64,000 nt of DNA from Pedobacter glucosidilyticus (GTDB taxonomy: Bacteria; Bacteroidota; Bacteroidia; Sphingobacteriales; Sphingobacteriaceae): positions 261,665 to 325,664 of the forward strand of contig NZ_DLHN01000021.1 in NCBI RefSeq assembly GCF_002483235.1. Reading direction: 5' to 3'. Below, one piece after another: positions 44,220 through 53,681 of this stretch (positions are counted from its first letter, which is position 1; every line of letters begins with the position of its first letter). A program made the position numbers and the translations under genes. The notes beneath the pieces were generated by a model. The model saw nothing but the letters and a program-made list of their open reading frames with translations. It was not told the DNA's origin and did not search any database.

Positions 44220-45329
44220 ATGGCTGAACCACTAATAGACATAATAGAGTTTGACAGCGACACAGAGCTAGAAGATGGCAAAGGTGATGGAGGTTTGTAT
44301 CCATATGATCCTGCATACACAGAAATAGAAATTGGTGAGGCTCCTTTTTCAATTTATGAGTATTTAAGACAACTTGAAAAAGGAAAAATTGTAGTACAAC
44401 CTGATTTCCAAAGAAATCAAGTTTGGAACAACACACAGAAGAGTAAATTCATAGAGTCAATTCTCTTAAATTTTCCTCTACCACCAATTTATTTAAACGA
44501 AACGAAAGAAGCTCAATATATCGTTATTGATGGTTTGCAAAGAACAACAGCACTCCAACAATTCTACAAAGGAGAAATAACTTTAGGTGGCCTTGAAGCT
44601 TTACCCAAATACAATGGTGAAACATTTCAAAGTTTACCAGAAATATTTCGTTCAAAATTTGAAGACAAAAAACTTACAATTTTTGTTTTGAAACCGTCAA
44701 CACCAATGGTTGTAATCTATGATTTATTCAATAGAATTAATACTGGTGGAACACAACTAAACAGACAAGAAGTTCGAAATTGCATATTCATTGGCAAGTC
44801 AACAAAACTTCTCAAAGAACTCTCTGAACAACAGTATTTCAAGGAAGCAATCAATTGGGGGATTAAAGATACTAGGATGAAAGACAGAGAAACTGTCCTT
44901 CGTTATTTAGCCTTTCGTTGGTTTAATTATCAAGACGAATATACTGGAGACATGAGTGATTATGTTGAAACTGCAATGAAAAGAATCAACAAACTGGATG
45001 ATAATTTGATTGAGAAAATGAAAGTTGATTTTAAAAGAGTAATGAAATGGTCTTTTAAAATTTGGGGTAATCGCAATTTCAGAATCCCAACAGAACAAAC
45101 AAGAGGAACAATTAACACAGCAATTTTAGAGTCTGTTTGCAATTATATCGCATCAAAAAGTGATGAATTTATCGAGTCGAATGCAAATCAAATTGAGCAA
45201 AATTATTTTGAAATGATTGAAAACAGCACTTACAATGATTCTGTGACTAAATCAACGGGTAATAAAGCAAAGGTGCTTGACCGATTTAAATTGGCACACG
45301 ATCTATTAAATAAGAATACAAATGATTAG
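44220..45329 (+). CDS. DUF262 (ParB/GmrSD-N-like) domain protein
   Basis: A 369-residue protein with an acidic N-terminus and a DUF262 ParB-like fold (about 40-230). Signature motifs are VVQPDFQRNQVWNN and YIVIDGLQRTTALQQFY, the DGQQR-type nucleotide-handling box, followed by LFNRINTGGTQLNRQE. In GmrSD-type systems this fold is an NTP-driven sensor or nuclease regulator. Here no HNH nuclease domain is visible after it; the C-terminal 130 residues are helical and unrecognised. The gene overlaps the next by 8 bases and opens a five-gene operon. A defence role is inferred from context. Confidence 0.82.
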   Translation: MAEPLIDIIEFDSDTELEDGKGDGGLYPYDPAYTEIEIGEAPFSIYEYLRQLEKGKIVVQPDFQRNQVWNNTQKSKFIESILLNFPLPPIYLNETKEAQYIVIDGLQRTTALQQFYKGEITLGGLEALPKYNGETFQSLPEIFRSKFEDKKLTIFVLKPSTPMVVIYDLFNRINTGGTQLNRQEVRNCIFIGKSTKLLKELSEQQYFKEAINWGIKDTRMKDRETVLRYLAFRWFNYQDEYTGDMSDYVETAMKRINKLDDNLIEKMKVDFKRVMKWSFKIWGNRNFRIPTEQTRGTINTAILESVCNYIASKSDEFIESNANQIEQNYFEMIENSTYNDSVTKSTGNKAKVLDRFKLAHDLLNKNTND

Positions 45330-46473
45330 AGAAATACAAATACAAAACTTTAAATGCTTTGTTGATTCACCGCCATTTACTTTCTCAAAACTCAATTTAC
45401 TTACAGGTATAAATGGCAGAGGAAAATCTTCTCTACTACAAACACTGCTTATATTATCACAATCCTCTTGGAAAAACCCTGACTTAAAAAAACTTTTTAT
45501 CAATGACGAATTAATACAGTTAGGAAATTTTGACGATATTAAAAATAGTGAAACATCAAGAGAAAAAAACATTCATTTTAACATAAAGCTTGATCCAATA
45601 TTTTTTAAACAAGCAAAGTTTGAATACAAGGAAAACGAGACTGATTCATTGCTTGCCGACCTGCATGAACTTACCATAATTGATTCAAAAAATGAAGAGA
45701 TAAAATATTTCAAAACCACTAAGGAGCAAAACGACAATGTATTAACACTTTCAGCAATCTTACAAAAAATTCACTTCGTAAGTGCTGACCGATTAGGGCC
45801 AGTTAAATATGTTGACAAAACGAATCTTCCCGAATTTGTTCACGCTGGCACTACCGGTGAACACTGTATTAATATCTTAAACAACTCAGATAAATTACCT
45901 CTAGTAAACGACAACTTGTATTTAGGTCAAGATGCGAAATCTGTAATTCAACAAACAGAAGAATGGCTTAATTATATTTTGGAAGGTGCAAAGATTGAAA
46001 TTATTGGAAAAGACAAACAGAGCAGTGTATTATCATTATTAATCAACAGCAGGAAAAACTCGTATAGCTATAAACCCAACAATGTTGGATTCGGTTATAG
46101 TTATATTTTACCTTTAGTGCTTACTGGTTTAATTGCAAAGCCTGGTGAAATAATAATTGTAGAGAATCCTGAAGCTCATTTGCATCCAAGAGCACAGTCT
46201 AAAATAACTGAATTTTTTGCAAAAGTTGCATCATGTGGTGTGCAAGTTTTTATAGAGTCACATAGCGAACATATTTTAAATGGCCTAAGAGTATCTGCTT
46301 TAAATCCGAATATAAAAATTTCATACAAAGACATTTCCATTACATACTTTAACGAAAGCTTTACCCCTATGACCTTAACTGTTGATGAAAAGGGCAAGAT
46401 AGAGAATTGGCCAGAGGGATTTTTTGACCAACAAGAAATAGACTTGTCAAGCATATTTAAATTTTCAAATTAA
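45322..46473 (+). CDS. AAA-type ATPase with DUF3696 C-terminus
   Basis: A 383-residue SMC/OLD-like ATPase. Walker A is LLTGINGRGKSSLLQT (Lys35), the signature region is NVGFGYSYILPLVLTGL, Walker B is IIIVENPEAHLHPRAQS, and a switch His follows in FIESHSEHILNGLR. The end, WPEGFFDQQEIDL, is the hallmark of DUF3696. No nuclease or TOPRIM domain is seen. Its start lies inside the DUF262 gene and its stop is 4 bases before the next gene, so the three products are probably made in fixed ratio. Such ATPases act as sensors in several defence systems. Confidence 0.85.
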   Translation: MIREIQIQNFKCFVDSPPFTFSKLNLLTGINGRGKSSLLQTLLILSQSSWKNPDLKKLFINDELIQLGNFDDIKNSETSREKNIHFNIKLDPIFFKQAKFEYKENETDSLLADLHELTIIDSKNEEIKYFKTTKEQNDNVLTLSAILQKIHFVSADRLGPVKYVDKTNLPEFVHAGTTGEHCINILNNSDKLPLVNDNLYLGQDAKSVIQQTEEWLNYILEGAKIEIIGKDKQSSVLSLLINSRKNSYSYKPNNVGFGYSYILPLVLTGLIAKPGEIIIVENPEAHLHPRAQSKITEFFAKVASCGVQVFIESHSEHILNGLRVSALNPNIKISYKDISITYFNESFTPMTLTVDEKGKIENWPEGFFDQQEIDLSSIFKFSN

Positions 46474-46477
46474 AGCA

Positions 46478-47407
46478 ATGGTAGCAGAGTTATATTTAGT
46501 AGCCGAATCATTCGCTAACAACACTAATTTTACAACACCCGAAATTGAAAGCAAAACAAAATCGCTTGCGAACGACTTTGTTTACATTAAAAAATATAGC
46601 GAAACGAATAGACTTTTTGTTCACCCAGACATTTATGCAATAAATTTTCTTAACGGTGTTTCATTATCTAAATTGTTGCACAATCCCCAAATTGCAAAAG
46701 AGCGCCTTGACCGTGACGTTTATGGTGCTTTACAAAACATAATTGACAAATCTGCAACAACTACGCACACATCACAGGAAGTAATAGAAGTTCTTCTACC
46801 TGAACACAACGAAAATCTTTGCCATGGTTTAATTGCATTTAATCCTGTGCCCACTGTTCAACCTGAATTGCAAATAGTTTATCATTTGCAAGGTTGGTTT
46901 AAGTTCCGAAGACACTTTTTAGGTTTATATCCTAAAAATGAAAATTTTTACATAGATGAATGCATCAAATATTTTCCTAATCTTTATTTCCATGAAAGAA
47001 ACAGAACAACTATTAGTGCAATTTTTGATGATTGTCCAAAGAAAATTATCTATCACTTAACAGCATTAAATGATAAATTTAAATTAATTGACAAATCTGG
47101 AAGAAACAGAACCCAAGTGTTGGAGGCTTTTTCGATTACAGCAGAACTAGACGAGACCGCCTCACTGGAAGGTAATGCAGCAAGGAAAGACGATTTCACA
47201 TTTACTTTTCTTAATCATCAAAAAAAAGAGGTTAAAGTTTGTTGCGAACCTCACTTAAAGTTATGTTTCAATGATACTAGTAATGCATATTCAAATGAAA
47301 GAAGAATATATTTTCATGAAGGAATAGAAAGAATTCAGGATGGTGAAATCATTGAAATAGTTCAAGATGGAAAAATATTAATAGGCCACATAGGCGGCCA
47401 TTTATAG
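46478..47407 (+). CDS. Unrecognised protein of a DUF262/DUF3696 cassette
   Basis: A 309-residue soluble protein with no family that I recognise. It has no signal or membrane segment. The N-terminal half is mixed helical; the C-terminal third is rich in strands and ends in RIYFHEGIERIQDGE...GKILIGHIGGHL, which looks like a defined compact domain. Possible acid-rich sites exist, but no clear nuclease motif is seen. It is wedged between the ATPase (4-base gap) and the methyltransferase (12-base gap). It is the likely effector or adaptor of the cassette, by position only. Three-gene systems with a DUF3696 ATPase, such as Menshen, may be the relatives. Confidence 0.7.
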   Translation: MVAELYLVAESFANNTNFTTPEIESKTKSLANDFVYIKKYSETNRLFVHPDIYAINFLNGVSLSKLLHNPQIAKERLDRDVYGALQNIIDKSATTTHTSQEVIEVLLPEHNENLCHGLIAFNPVPTVQPELQIVYHLQGWFKFRRHFLGLYPKNENFYIDECIKYFPNLYFHERNRTTISAIFDDCPKKIIYHLTALNDKFKLIDKSGRNRTQVLEAFSITAELDETASLEGNAARKDDFTFTFLNHQKKEVKVCCEPHLKLCFNDTSNAYSNERRIYFHEGIERIQDGEIIEIVQDGKILIGHIGGHL

Positions 47408-47419
47408 ACGAATTAAGAC

Positions 47420-49012
47420 ATGCCAACACTACACTGGATAGGAAAAGATAAAGTTATCAATCATCACCTAGATGTTTCGTTTAAAGTATTGGAACACGCC
47501 TACGGTTTTGATAACGGCAAACAAATAGAAGAAGAAACAAAAAGCGGAAATAAAATTATACATGGCGACAACCTCGAAGCCCTGAAAGCCCTTTTGCCCG
47601 AATATGAAGGACGCATAAAATGTATCTACATAGACCCGCCCTACAACACAGGAAACGAAGGTTGGGTGTATAACGACAATGTGAACGACCCGAAAATTAA
47701 AAAGTGGCTCGGTAAAGTAGTTGGAAAAGAGTTTGAAGATTTAAGCCGACACGATAAATGGCTCTGTATGATGTATCCACGTTTGAAGTTGCTTCAAAAA
47801 CTACTATCAAATGATGGTGTTATATTAATATCAATTGACGACAATGAACAAGCAAATCTCAAATTGATTTGTGATGAAATATTTGGTGGTGGAAATTTTG
47901 TAACAGATTTGATTTGGCGTTCAGCTGATTCATCAAATAACGATGCCAAACAATTTTCCGTTGATTACAACCATACTTTAATCTACTCCAAAGCATTAAG
48001 CTGGCAACCAAATAAACTAGACCGAACCGAAGAAAATAATCTTCACTACAAAAATCCTGATAATGACCCCAACGGACCTTGGTTTTCTGGTAATATATCA
48101 TCGCCTAACCCAAGACCTAATTTGACTTTTGATATTATATCGCCAAATGGAACCATTATCAAACCCCCAAAGAATGGTTGGCGTTGGAAAAAAGAACGAA
48201 TTGATGAAATGATTGAACGTGGCGAGATTATTTATTCTGAAGACGAAACAAGAATTATTAAAAAAACCTACCTAAAAGACCAGTCTGGTATTGTTCCATC
48301 AAACATTTGGTGGGATGTTGAAGAAACTGGGCATAATAGAAATGCAAAGTATGAATTGATAAAAATATTCAACGAACTCAAGACTTCTGAAATATTCAAA
48401 ACTCCTAAGCCAATAAAATTTATTGATAAGATTTTAAAAATCGCTACTGACAGAGACAGCATAATTTTAGACTCGTTTGCAGGTTCAGGAACAACAGCTC
48501 ACGCAATATTAAACTTAAATAAGCAAGATAACGGCAATCGCAAATTCATAATCGTAGAAATGGAAGATTATGTTGAAGCGGTTACTTCTGAGAGAATAAA
48601 AAGAGCGATAAATGGGTTTGGTGAAGGAAATAAGAAAACCAAAGGTACAGGTGGAAGTTTTGATTTTTACGAGTTGGGGCAACCCATGTTTTTGGAAGAT
48701 GGCAATTTGAATGAATTGGTAGGCGTTGAAAAAATTCGCCAATACGTTTACTACACCGAAATCAAAACGCCACTTACAACAAGCAAATACAAAGACAATA
48801 AACATTTCTTGGGCAAGCACAATGATACAGCGTTTTACTTCCACTACGAGCAAGACGAAGTAACCACTTTAGACCATGCTTTTTTAGCCACCATGAAAAC
48901 CAAAGCGGGGCAGTATGTGATTTATGCAGACAACTGTTTGCTAACAAAGGACTTTATGACGAAGCATAATATCATTTTCAAGAAGATACCAAGAGATATA
49001 ACAAGATTTTAA
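47420..49012 (+). CDS. Type III restriction-modification methyltransferase (Mod)
   Basis: A 530-residue site-specific adenine methyltransferase of the beta class. The catalytic motif IV, YIDPPYNTG (Asp72), precedes the SAM-binding motif I, DSFAGSGTTAHA (Phe353), the order of beta-class Mod proteins. The region between (about 150-330) is the target-recognition part. Mod provides recognition for both methylation and restriction. The res gene follows after 3 bases. Three unrelated genes upstream share the operon, which is unusual for a type III pair. Confidence 0.93.
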   Translation: MPTLHWIGKDKVINHHLDVSFKVLEHAYGFDNGKQIEEETKSGNKIIHGDNLEALKALLPEYEGRIKCIYIDPPYNTGNEGWVYNDNVNDPKIKKWLGKVVGKEFEDLSRHDKWLCMMYPRLKLLQKLLSNDGVILISIDDNEQANLKLICDEIFGGGNFVTDLIWRSADSSNNDAKQFSVDYNHTLIYSKALSWQPNKLDRTEENNLHYKNPDNDPNGPWFSGNISSPNPRPNLTFDIISPNGTIIKPPKNGWRWKKERIDEMIERGEIIYSEDETRIIKKTYLKDQSGIVPSNIWWDVEETGHNRNAKYELIKIFNELKTSEIFKTPKPIKFIDKILKIATDRDSIILDSFAGSGTTAHAILNLNKQDNGNRKFIIVEMEDYVEAVTSERIKRAINGFGEGNKKTKGTGGSFDFYELGQPMFLEDGNLNELVGVEKIRQYVYYTEIKTPLTTSKYKDNKHFLGKHNDTAFYFHYEQDEVTTLDHAFLATMKTKAGQYVIYADNCLLTKDFMTKHNIIFKKIPRDITRF

Positions 49013-49015
49013 GCG

Positions 49016-51631
49016 ATGGAATTAAAACCATATCAACAACAAGTAATCAACGACCTTGCACTGTTTTTGGAAAACATACAGGAAACCAAAGACCTGAAAG
49101 ACGCTTTTTATAATTTTTGGGCAAAGCACCCAAGAACGCCTTTGTTTCCGTATTCAGGCACAGCCATTGAACCTTACAAAAACAATGTTCCTCGTGTTCC
49201 GCACATTTGTGTAAAAGTGCCAACGGCAGGCGGAAAAACTTTTATTGCCTGCAATGCCATTAAAACCATTTTTGATGCCTTTGCTTACGATAAGCCCAAA
49301 GCAGTAGTTTGGTTGGTTCCGTCCATTACTATTTTAGACCAAACCATTAAAAACCTAAAAGACACCAACCACTCTTATCGCCAAAAAATCAATTCTCATT
49401 TCGGTAACAAAGTAGAAGTATTTGACAAGGCAGAACTATTGCAGGGAAGCGGATTTAACTCCACTTCGGTAAAAGAACAATTGAATATTTTTGTATTGAG
49501 TTTTGACAGCATCAGAACTGCAAACAAAGAAGGTAGAAAAGTATTTGAGCAAAACGGCTCATTGCAATCATTTGAAGCCTTGCTCGGCAAAGACGAAGAA
49601 ATATCGTTGATGAAAGTAATGCAATACTTAAACCCGATGATTGTGGTGGATGAAAGCCACAATGCAGAAACGGATTTAAGTGTAGATATGCTCAAAGTAT
49701 TTAACCCTTGTTTCATTCTTGACCTTACAGCCACACCACGCAAAAACAGCAACATCATCAGTTTTATTGATGCTTTGGAGTTGAAAAAGGAAAACATGGT
49801 GAAACTTCCTGTAATTGTTTACAATCATCAGGACAAAACAGAAGTAATTAATTCTGCTTTACAACTTCAAAAGCGCTTGGAACTGCAAGCCATTGAAGAA
49901 GAAAAGAAAGGCGGCAAATACATTCGTCCCATTGTGTTATTTCAGGCACAACCCAAAAACGGCAAAAATTTTTTGAACGAAGAAGAAGAAAAATCAAATG
50001 TTCAGAAACTAAAAGAGAAACTCATTGAGTTGAAAATTCCTACCGAACAAATCAAAATCAAAACGGCAAACATCAACGAAATAAAAGGCATTGATTTGAT
50101 GAGCAAAGACTGTGAAGTTCGCTACATCATTACTATAAACGCATTAAAAGAAGGTTGGGACTGTCCGTTTGCCTATATCTTGGCATCATTGGCAGACAAG
50201 AGTTCGGCAGTTGATGTTGAACAAATTTTAGGCAGGGTTTTGCGGCAGCCTTATGTCATGAAACATAACTTTCCATTACTCAATTTGAGTTATGTATTAA
50301 CGGCTTCATCAAAATTCCTTGACACATTAGACAACATTGTGAAAGGATTGAACAAAGCGGGTTTCAGCGATAAGGATTATAAATTGGCTGACCCTGCAAT
50401 GTTGGAAGAAGCCAAAAAGCAAGACCCTTTACAACAATTGACTGTTTTCCCAACCACCGAAACATTAACGGAAGACATTACTTCAGACATTGACACCACC
50501 CGAATTTCTGCACCATCAGAAACAGAGTTACCTAACACAACCGTTTCAGAAATAGAGAAAACCGCCATTGAACAAAATGAAGCCTTTGAAAAAGCGGTTT
50601 CCGAAATGGAAGCCAACCATTCAACGGCATTGCCAAACGAAATACAACAACTTGTGAAAACATACAGTATTAAAGACATTTTCAGAGAACAAGCTGAACA
50701 AATCAATTTGCCACAGTTTTATCTAAAAGTTCCTGCCAACGACCTGTTTGGCAAGAAAGAAGAAGAATTGCCTTTAGAAAAAGAAAATCTTTTAGAAGGT
50801 TTTGCATTGAGCAAAGCCGACACCAACATTGCGTTTGACAGCATTACTTCTGAACTCTACAAAGTTGACTTGGACGAAACTAAAAAAGAGCATACACCAA
50901 CATTTGTAAGACTTGACGGAGAAGTGAAAGAAAGTGTAATGACTTACATTCTCGACCCTTCACGCAAAGACAGCCGAGTAAAGAATTTCACTAAACGACT
51001 GATGGATTTAATCGGAAATATGTTTCCAATTCCCGACAAAGAAATTGAAAAATACATCAACCGAATTTTGGAAGATTTCAAGGACGAACAATTCAGCGAT
51101 TTAGCAGCTAACGAATACACTTACAAAGACAAAATCAAGTTCAAGATTATAGCACTTTCAGAACAGTTTGCAGAGAAGAAATTCAAAGACTTTTTAGACA
51201 CAGACAAAGTGTTTATTAAACCATCATTCACTTTACCAAAAAATATTTCGCCTGGCAGCATAGCAAAGGACATCACGAAGTCGCTTTACCAAAAAGAAGG
51301 AAGTATGAACGGTTTTGAAGAACGTGTAATCAATGAAATTGGTAATATGACCAATATTGCTTTCTGGACAAAGAACATTGAAAGAAAAGGTTTTAGAATT
51401 AACGGTTTTGTAAATCATTATCCCGACTTTATTATTCAGACAAAAAGCGGAAAAACAATTTTACTTGAAACCAAAGGCGACCATTTAGATGCAGAACAAA
51501 AAATAAGACTTGGCAGACTTTGGGCAAGTAAAGCAGGAAATAATTATCGTTACTTTATGGTTTACGAAAGGCGCACTGTTGACGGGGCCTATAGATTGGA
51601 GGACTTTTTAAACATCATAAAAGATATTTAA
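49016..51631 (+). CDS. Type III restriction endonuclease (Res), helicase-nuclease
   Basis: A superfamily II translocase with a C-terminal nuclease, 871 residues. Helicase motifs: Walker A in VPTAGGKTFIA (Lys74), the DEAD-box variant VVDESHNAE, LTATPR, and motif VI in ILGRVLRQPYV. The nuclease domain has a PD-(D/E)xK core with Asp804 in HYPDFII and Glu818-x-Lys820 in LLETKGDH. With Mod it forms the type III complex that cleaves DNA carrying two unmethylated head-to-head sites. It ends the operon. Confidence 0.94.
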   Translation: MELKPYQQQVINDLALFLENIQETKDLKDAFYNFWAKHPRTPLFPYSGTAIEPYKNNVPRVPHICVKVPTAGGKTFIACNAIKTIFDAFAYDKPKAVVWLVPSITILDQTIKNLKDTNHSYRQKINSHFGNKVEVFDKAELLQGSGFNSTSVKEQLNIFVLSFDSIRTANKEGRKVFEQNGSLQSFEALLGKDEEISLMKVMQYLNPMIVVDESHNAETDLSVDMLKVFNPCFILDLTATPRKNSNIISFIDALELKKENMVKLPVIVYNHQDKTEVINSALQLQKRLELQAIEEEKKGGKYIRPIVLFQAQPKNGKNFLNEEEEKSNVQKLKEKLIELKIPTEQIKIKTANINEIKGIDLMSKDCEVRYIITINALKEGWDCPFAYILASLADKSSAVDVEQILGRVLRQPYVMKHNFPLLNLSYVLTASSKFLDTLDNIVKGLNKAGFSDKDYKLADPAMLEEAKKQDPLQQLTVFPTTETLTEDITSDIDTTRISAPSETELPNTTVSEIEKTAIEQNEAFEKAVSEMEANHSTALPNEIQQLVKTYSIKDIFREQAEQINLPQFYLKVPANDLFGKKEEELPLEKENLLEGFALSKADTNIAFDSITSELYKVDLDETKKEHTPTFVRLDGEVKESVMTYILDPSRKDSRVKNFTKRLMDLIGNMFPIPDKEIEKYINRILEDFKDEQFSDLAANEYTYKDKIKFKIIALSEQFAEKKFKDFLDTDKVFIKPSFTLPKNISPGSIAKDITKSLYQKEGSMNGFEERVINEIGNMTNIAFWTKNIERKGFRINGFVNHYPDFIIQTKSGKTILLETKGDHLDAEQKIRLGRLWASKAGNNYRYFMVYERRTVDGAYRLEDFLNIIKDI

Positions 51632-51733
51632 TGTATGTTTTTATAATATGCTAAGTGACTGAAATTTTCAGCATAAGAGCGGAACCGCTTTACAGAAGAG
51701 TAGGTCGGACAGAAGTTACTATACGCAGAATAA

Positions 51734-51862
51734 AGAAAATTAGATTTAAAATGGAATATAAAAATACAACCCTCAAAAATACCACATAAAGAAGATTTTT
51801 ACGAAATAATTGAGTTGCCTAAAGCTGATAAATCGACAATGCTTTTTTTTGAGGTAAAATAA
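51734..51862 (+). pseudogene. Possible gene remnant
   Basis: An open frame of 42 codons without a proper start encodes a lysine-rich stretch (IPHKEDFYEIIELPKADKST...) ending in FFEVK and TAA. It lies in a 272-base gap between res and the convergent AbiH gene. The composition is protein-like, but no family is recognised. It may be a decayed cassette fragment or chance. Confidence 0.2.
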
Positions 51863-51903
51863 AAGGGATTAAAAAATCAAAACTAATAGAACATTGCCAT
51901 TAC

Positions 51904-53109
51904 CTACAATTGGGGGAATGCATCGGTTTTCTTAAACTCTACAATTAATTTACGCATATATCCTTTATCACCAAAGTGTCTACTTAAATTAATTGTTTTT
52001 TCTTCAAAATCATCGGTGCCATCAGATTTCTTATAGTGGAATATTTTTATAGACTTACAATTCTTATGCTCAAATATTTCTTTAAACATCGTTCTGTCTG
52101 AAAGACCACATGAATGCCCCAATACATAGATCTGGTATTCTTCACTATTAAGAAAGCGAGCTAAGTTTCTATAATTAGAGGTTTTGAAATATTGATAAGA
52201 CTTTATAAACTGAAAGATGTCTTGATTTTTTTGTTCTTCAAAGTTTAAATACTCTTTGTCGTACTCATCACCAAATCCAAAAATAATTGGATTTCTAGGA
52301 TCGTTCAATTTTCCATGTATATAATTTATACTTGAATTTGAAAAATGTTTCTCTTGCTTTAAATGCTCAAGATAGATTTCTACAGTGGAAGTATAATTAA
52401 AATTTAGGAAGTAAGTCTTTTTTGGATATGGATTATAATGATAATTATTAGAACTGTTTAATTGCCGTCTTAAGTTATTATAACTTTCTCCGTCTAATAT
52501 TGTATCAAATTCAGATAGACTAAATTTGGATGTCATTAAACCCAAAATTTCAGGATTCAACTTTTGCTGAAAATCCTGCTGCTGTAATTCTATATACTCT
52601 TCTAGTTTCTTTTTTAGATAGCTAAACTCTTGATTCAAAGCTAAAACTGTGTCTTTTTCAAAACTACTATTCTTTAATTTACACTTTTTAAGCACATCAA
52701 AATATTCAGTTTCAATATCTACCCAATTAAAATCTAAACATTCATTTAAAACACGACATAGAAGTTCTGAATTTATGATAATTTGAATAGATAACGGCTC
52801 TTTAAATGTAGAGTCGTAATAATCACTACCTAGAACTACAATATCTAAACTAGGTGCGTTAGAAAATTTTAGAAATTTATTCAGAGTGCCTGCATTATAT
52901 TCGTTAACAACCCATTCTTTTGTGGGTATAGATGGAAAGTAATGATTAAACCCCTTTCCTGATATACTAATTAATTCATCTTTGTAAGGCTTATTTGTTG
53001 TAGTTTTTTCTAAGCAGCCAGCAAGATACCATAGTATAAAATCTTTATAACTAGTTTTTAAACCATGCGCCAAATCAAAGCCATTACCAATTAAAATAAG
53101 CCTATTCAT
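51904..53109 (-). CDS. AbiH-family abortive infection protein
   Basis: A 401-residue protein with the AbiH N-terminus MNRLILIGNGFDLAHGLKTSYKDF, the middle motif FLNFNYTSTVEIYL with YIHGKLNDPRNPIIFGFGDE, and the C-terminal IYVLGHSCGLSDRTMF. These three blocks define the Lactococcus AbiH family, known to abort phage infection by an unresolved mechanism. The GNGFD loop and the GHS motif suggest a nucleotide- or NAD-binding fold, but that is inference. The only gene on the minus strand in the island; it stands alone. Confidence 0.88.
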   Translation of the reverse strand: MNRLILIGNGFDLAHGLKTSYKDFILWYLAGCLEKTTTNKPYKDELISISGKGFNHYFPSIPTKEWVVNEYNAGTLNKFLKFSNAPSLDIVVLGSDYYDSTFKEPLSIQIIINSELLCRVLNECLDFNWVDIETEYFDVLKKCKLKNSSFEKDTVLALNQEFSYLKKKLEEYIELQQQDFQQKLNPEILGLMTSKFSLSEFDTILDGESYNNLRRQLNSSNNYHYNPYPKKTYFLNFNYTSTVEIYLEHLKQEKHFSNSSINYIHGKLNDPRNPIIFGFGDEYDKEYLNFEEQKNQDIFQFIKSYQYFKTSNYRNLARFLNSEEYQIYVLGHSCGLSDRTMFKEIFEHKNCKSIKIFHYKKSDGTDDFEEKTINLSRHFGDKGYMRKLIVEFKKTDAFPQL

Positions 53110-53210
53110 GAGAAAATTATATTAAAGTAGATGTTGATAAATCCCAAAACAATTCTTTTCATATTTAAGAAAAATATTTCTATTATTACAATATAATTCT
53201 TATTTACGTT

Positions 53211-53582
53211 ATGAAAAATTTCTACACTTTACTATTAATTGCTTTATGTGCAGTATCTCTTAATATAAAAGCACAAGAAACACCTAAAGAGCAGCCCACT
53301 AAAATCTCTATAAAAGAAGCCCCACAATACCTAAACAAACTTGTAACCATTTGCGACTCCGTTTACAGCACCAAAGCCCTAGAAAAATTAACCTTTTTAA
53401 ACTTTGGCGGTAACTTCCCCAATGCACCAATAACCTTAGTGGTATTTAAAAGTGATGAAACTAAATTCCCTCAAGCACCTGCCACCTTATACAACCATAA
53501 ACGTATTTGTGTAACTGGCAGGCTTACGGAGTATAAAGGGAAATTGCAGTTGGTTATTAATGAGGTGGGGCAGGTGAATTAA
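53211..53582 (+). CDS. Small secreted OB-fold-like protein
   Basis: A 123-residue protein with a signal peptide (MKNFYTLLLIALCAVSLNIKAQ). The mature part (about 35-120) has strands consistent with a small OB fold: APQYLNKLVTICDSVY, LTFLNFGGNFPNAPITLVVF, KRICVTGRLTEYKGKLQLVI. Similar periplasmic OB proteins are common in Bacteroidota and of unknown function. It has no obvious link to the defence genes around it and may be an original chromosomal gene. Confidence 0.75.
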   Translation: MKNFYTLLLIALCAVSLNIKAQETPKEQPTKISIKEAPQYLNKLVTICDSVYSTKALEKLTFLNFGGNFPNAPITLVVFKSDETKFPQAPATLYNHKRICVTGRLTEYKGKLQLVINEVGQVN

Positions 53583-53681
53583 GCTTAATATGTATTTATA
53601 GGGTTGATATACGTTATAGAATGGTAGTTATCTACTAGTCAAGCAAAATTTATTTAACAACAATGAACAACAGAACATATT

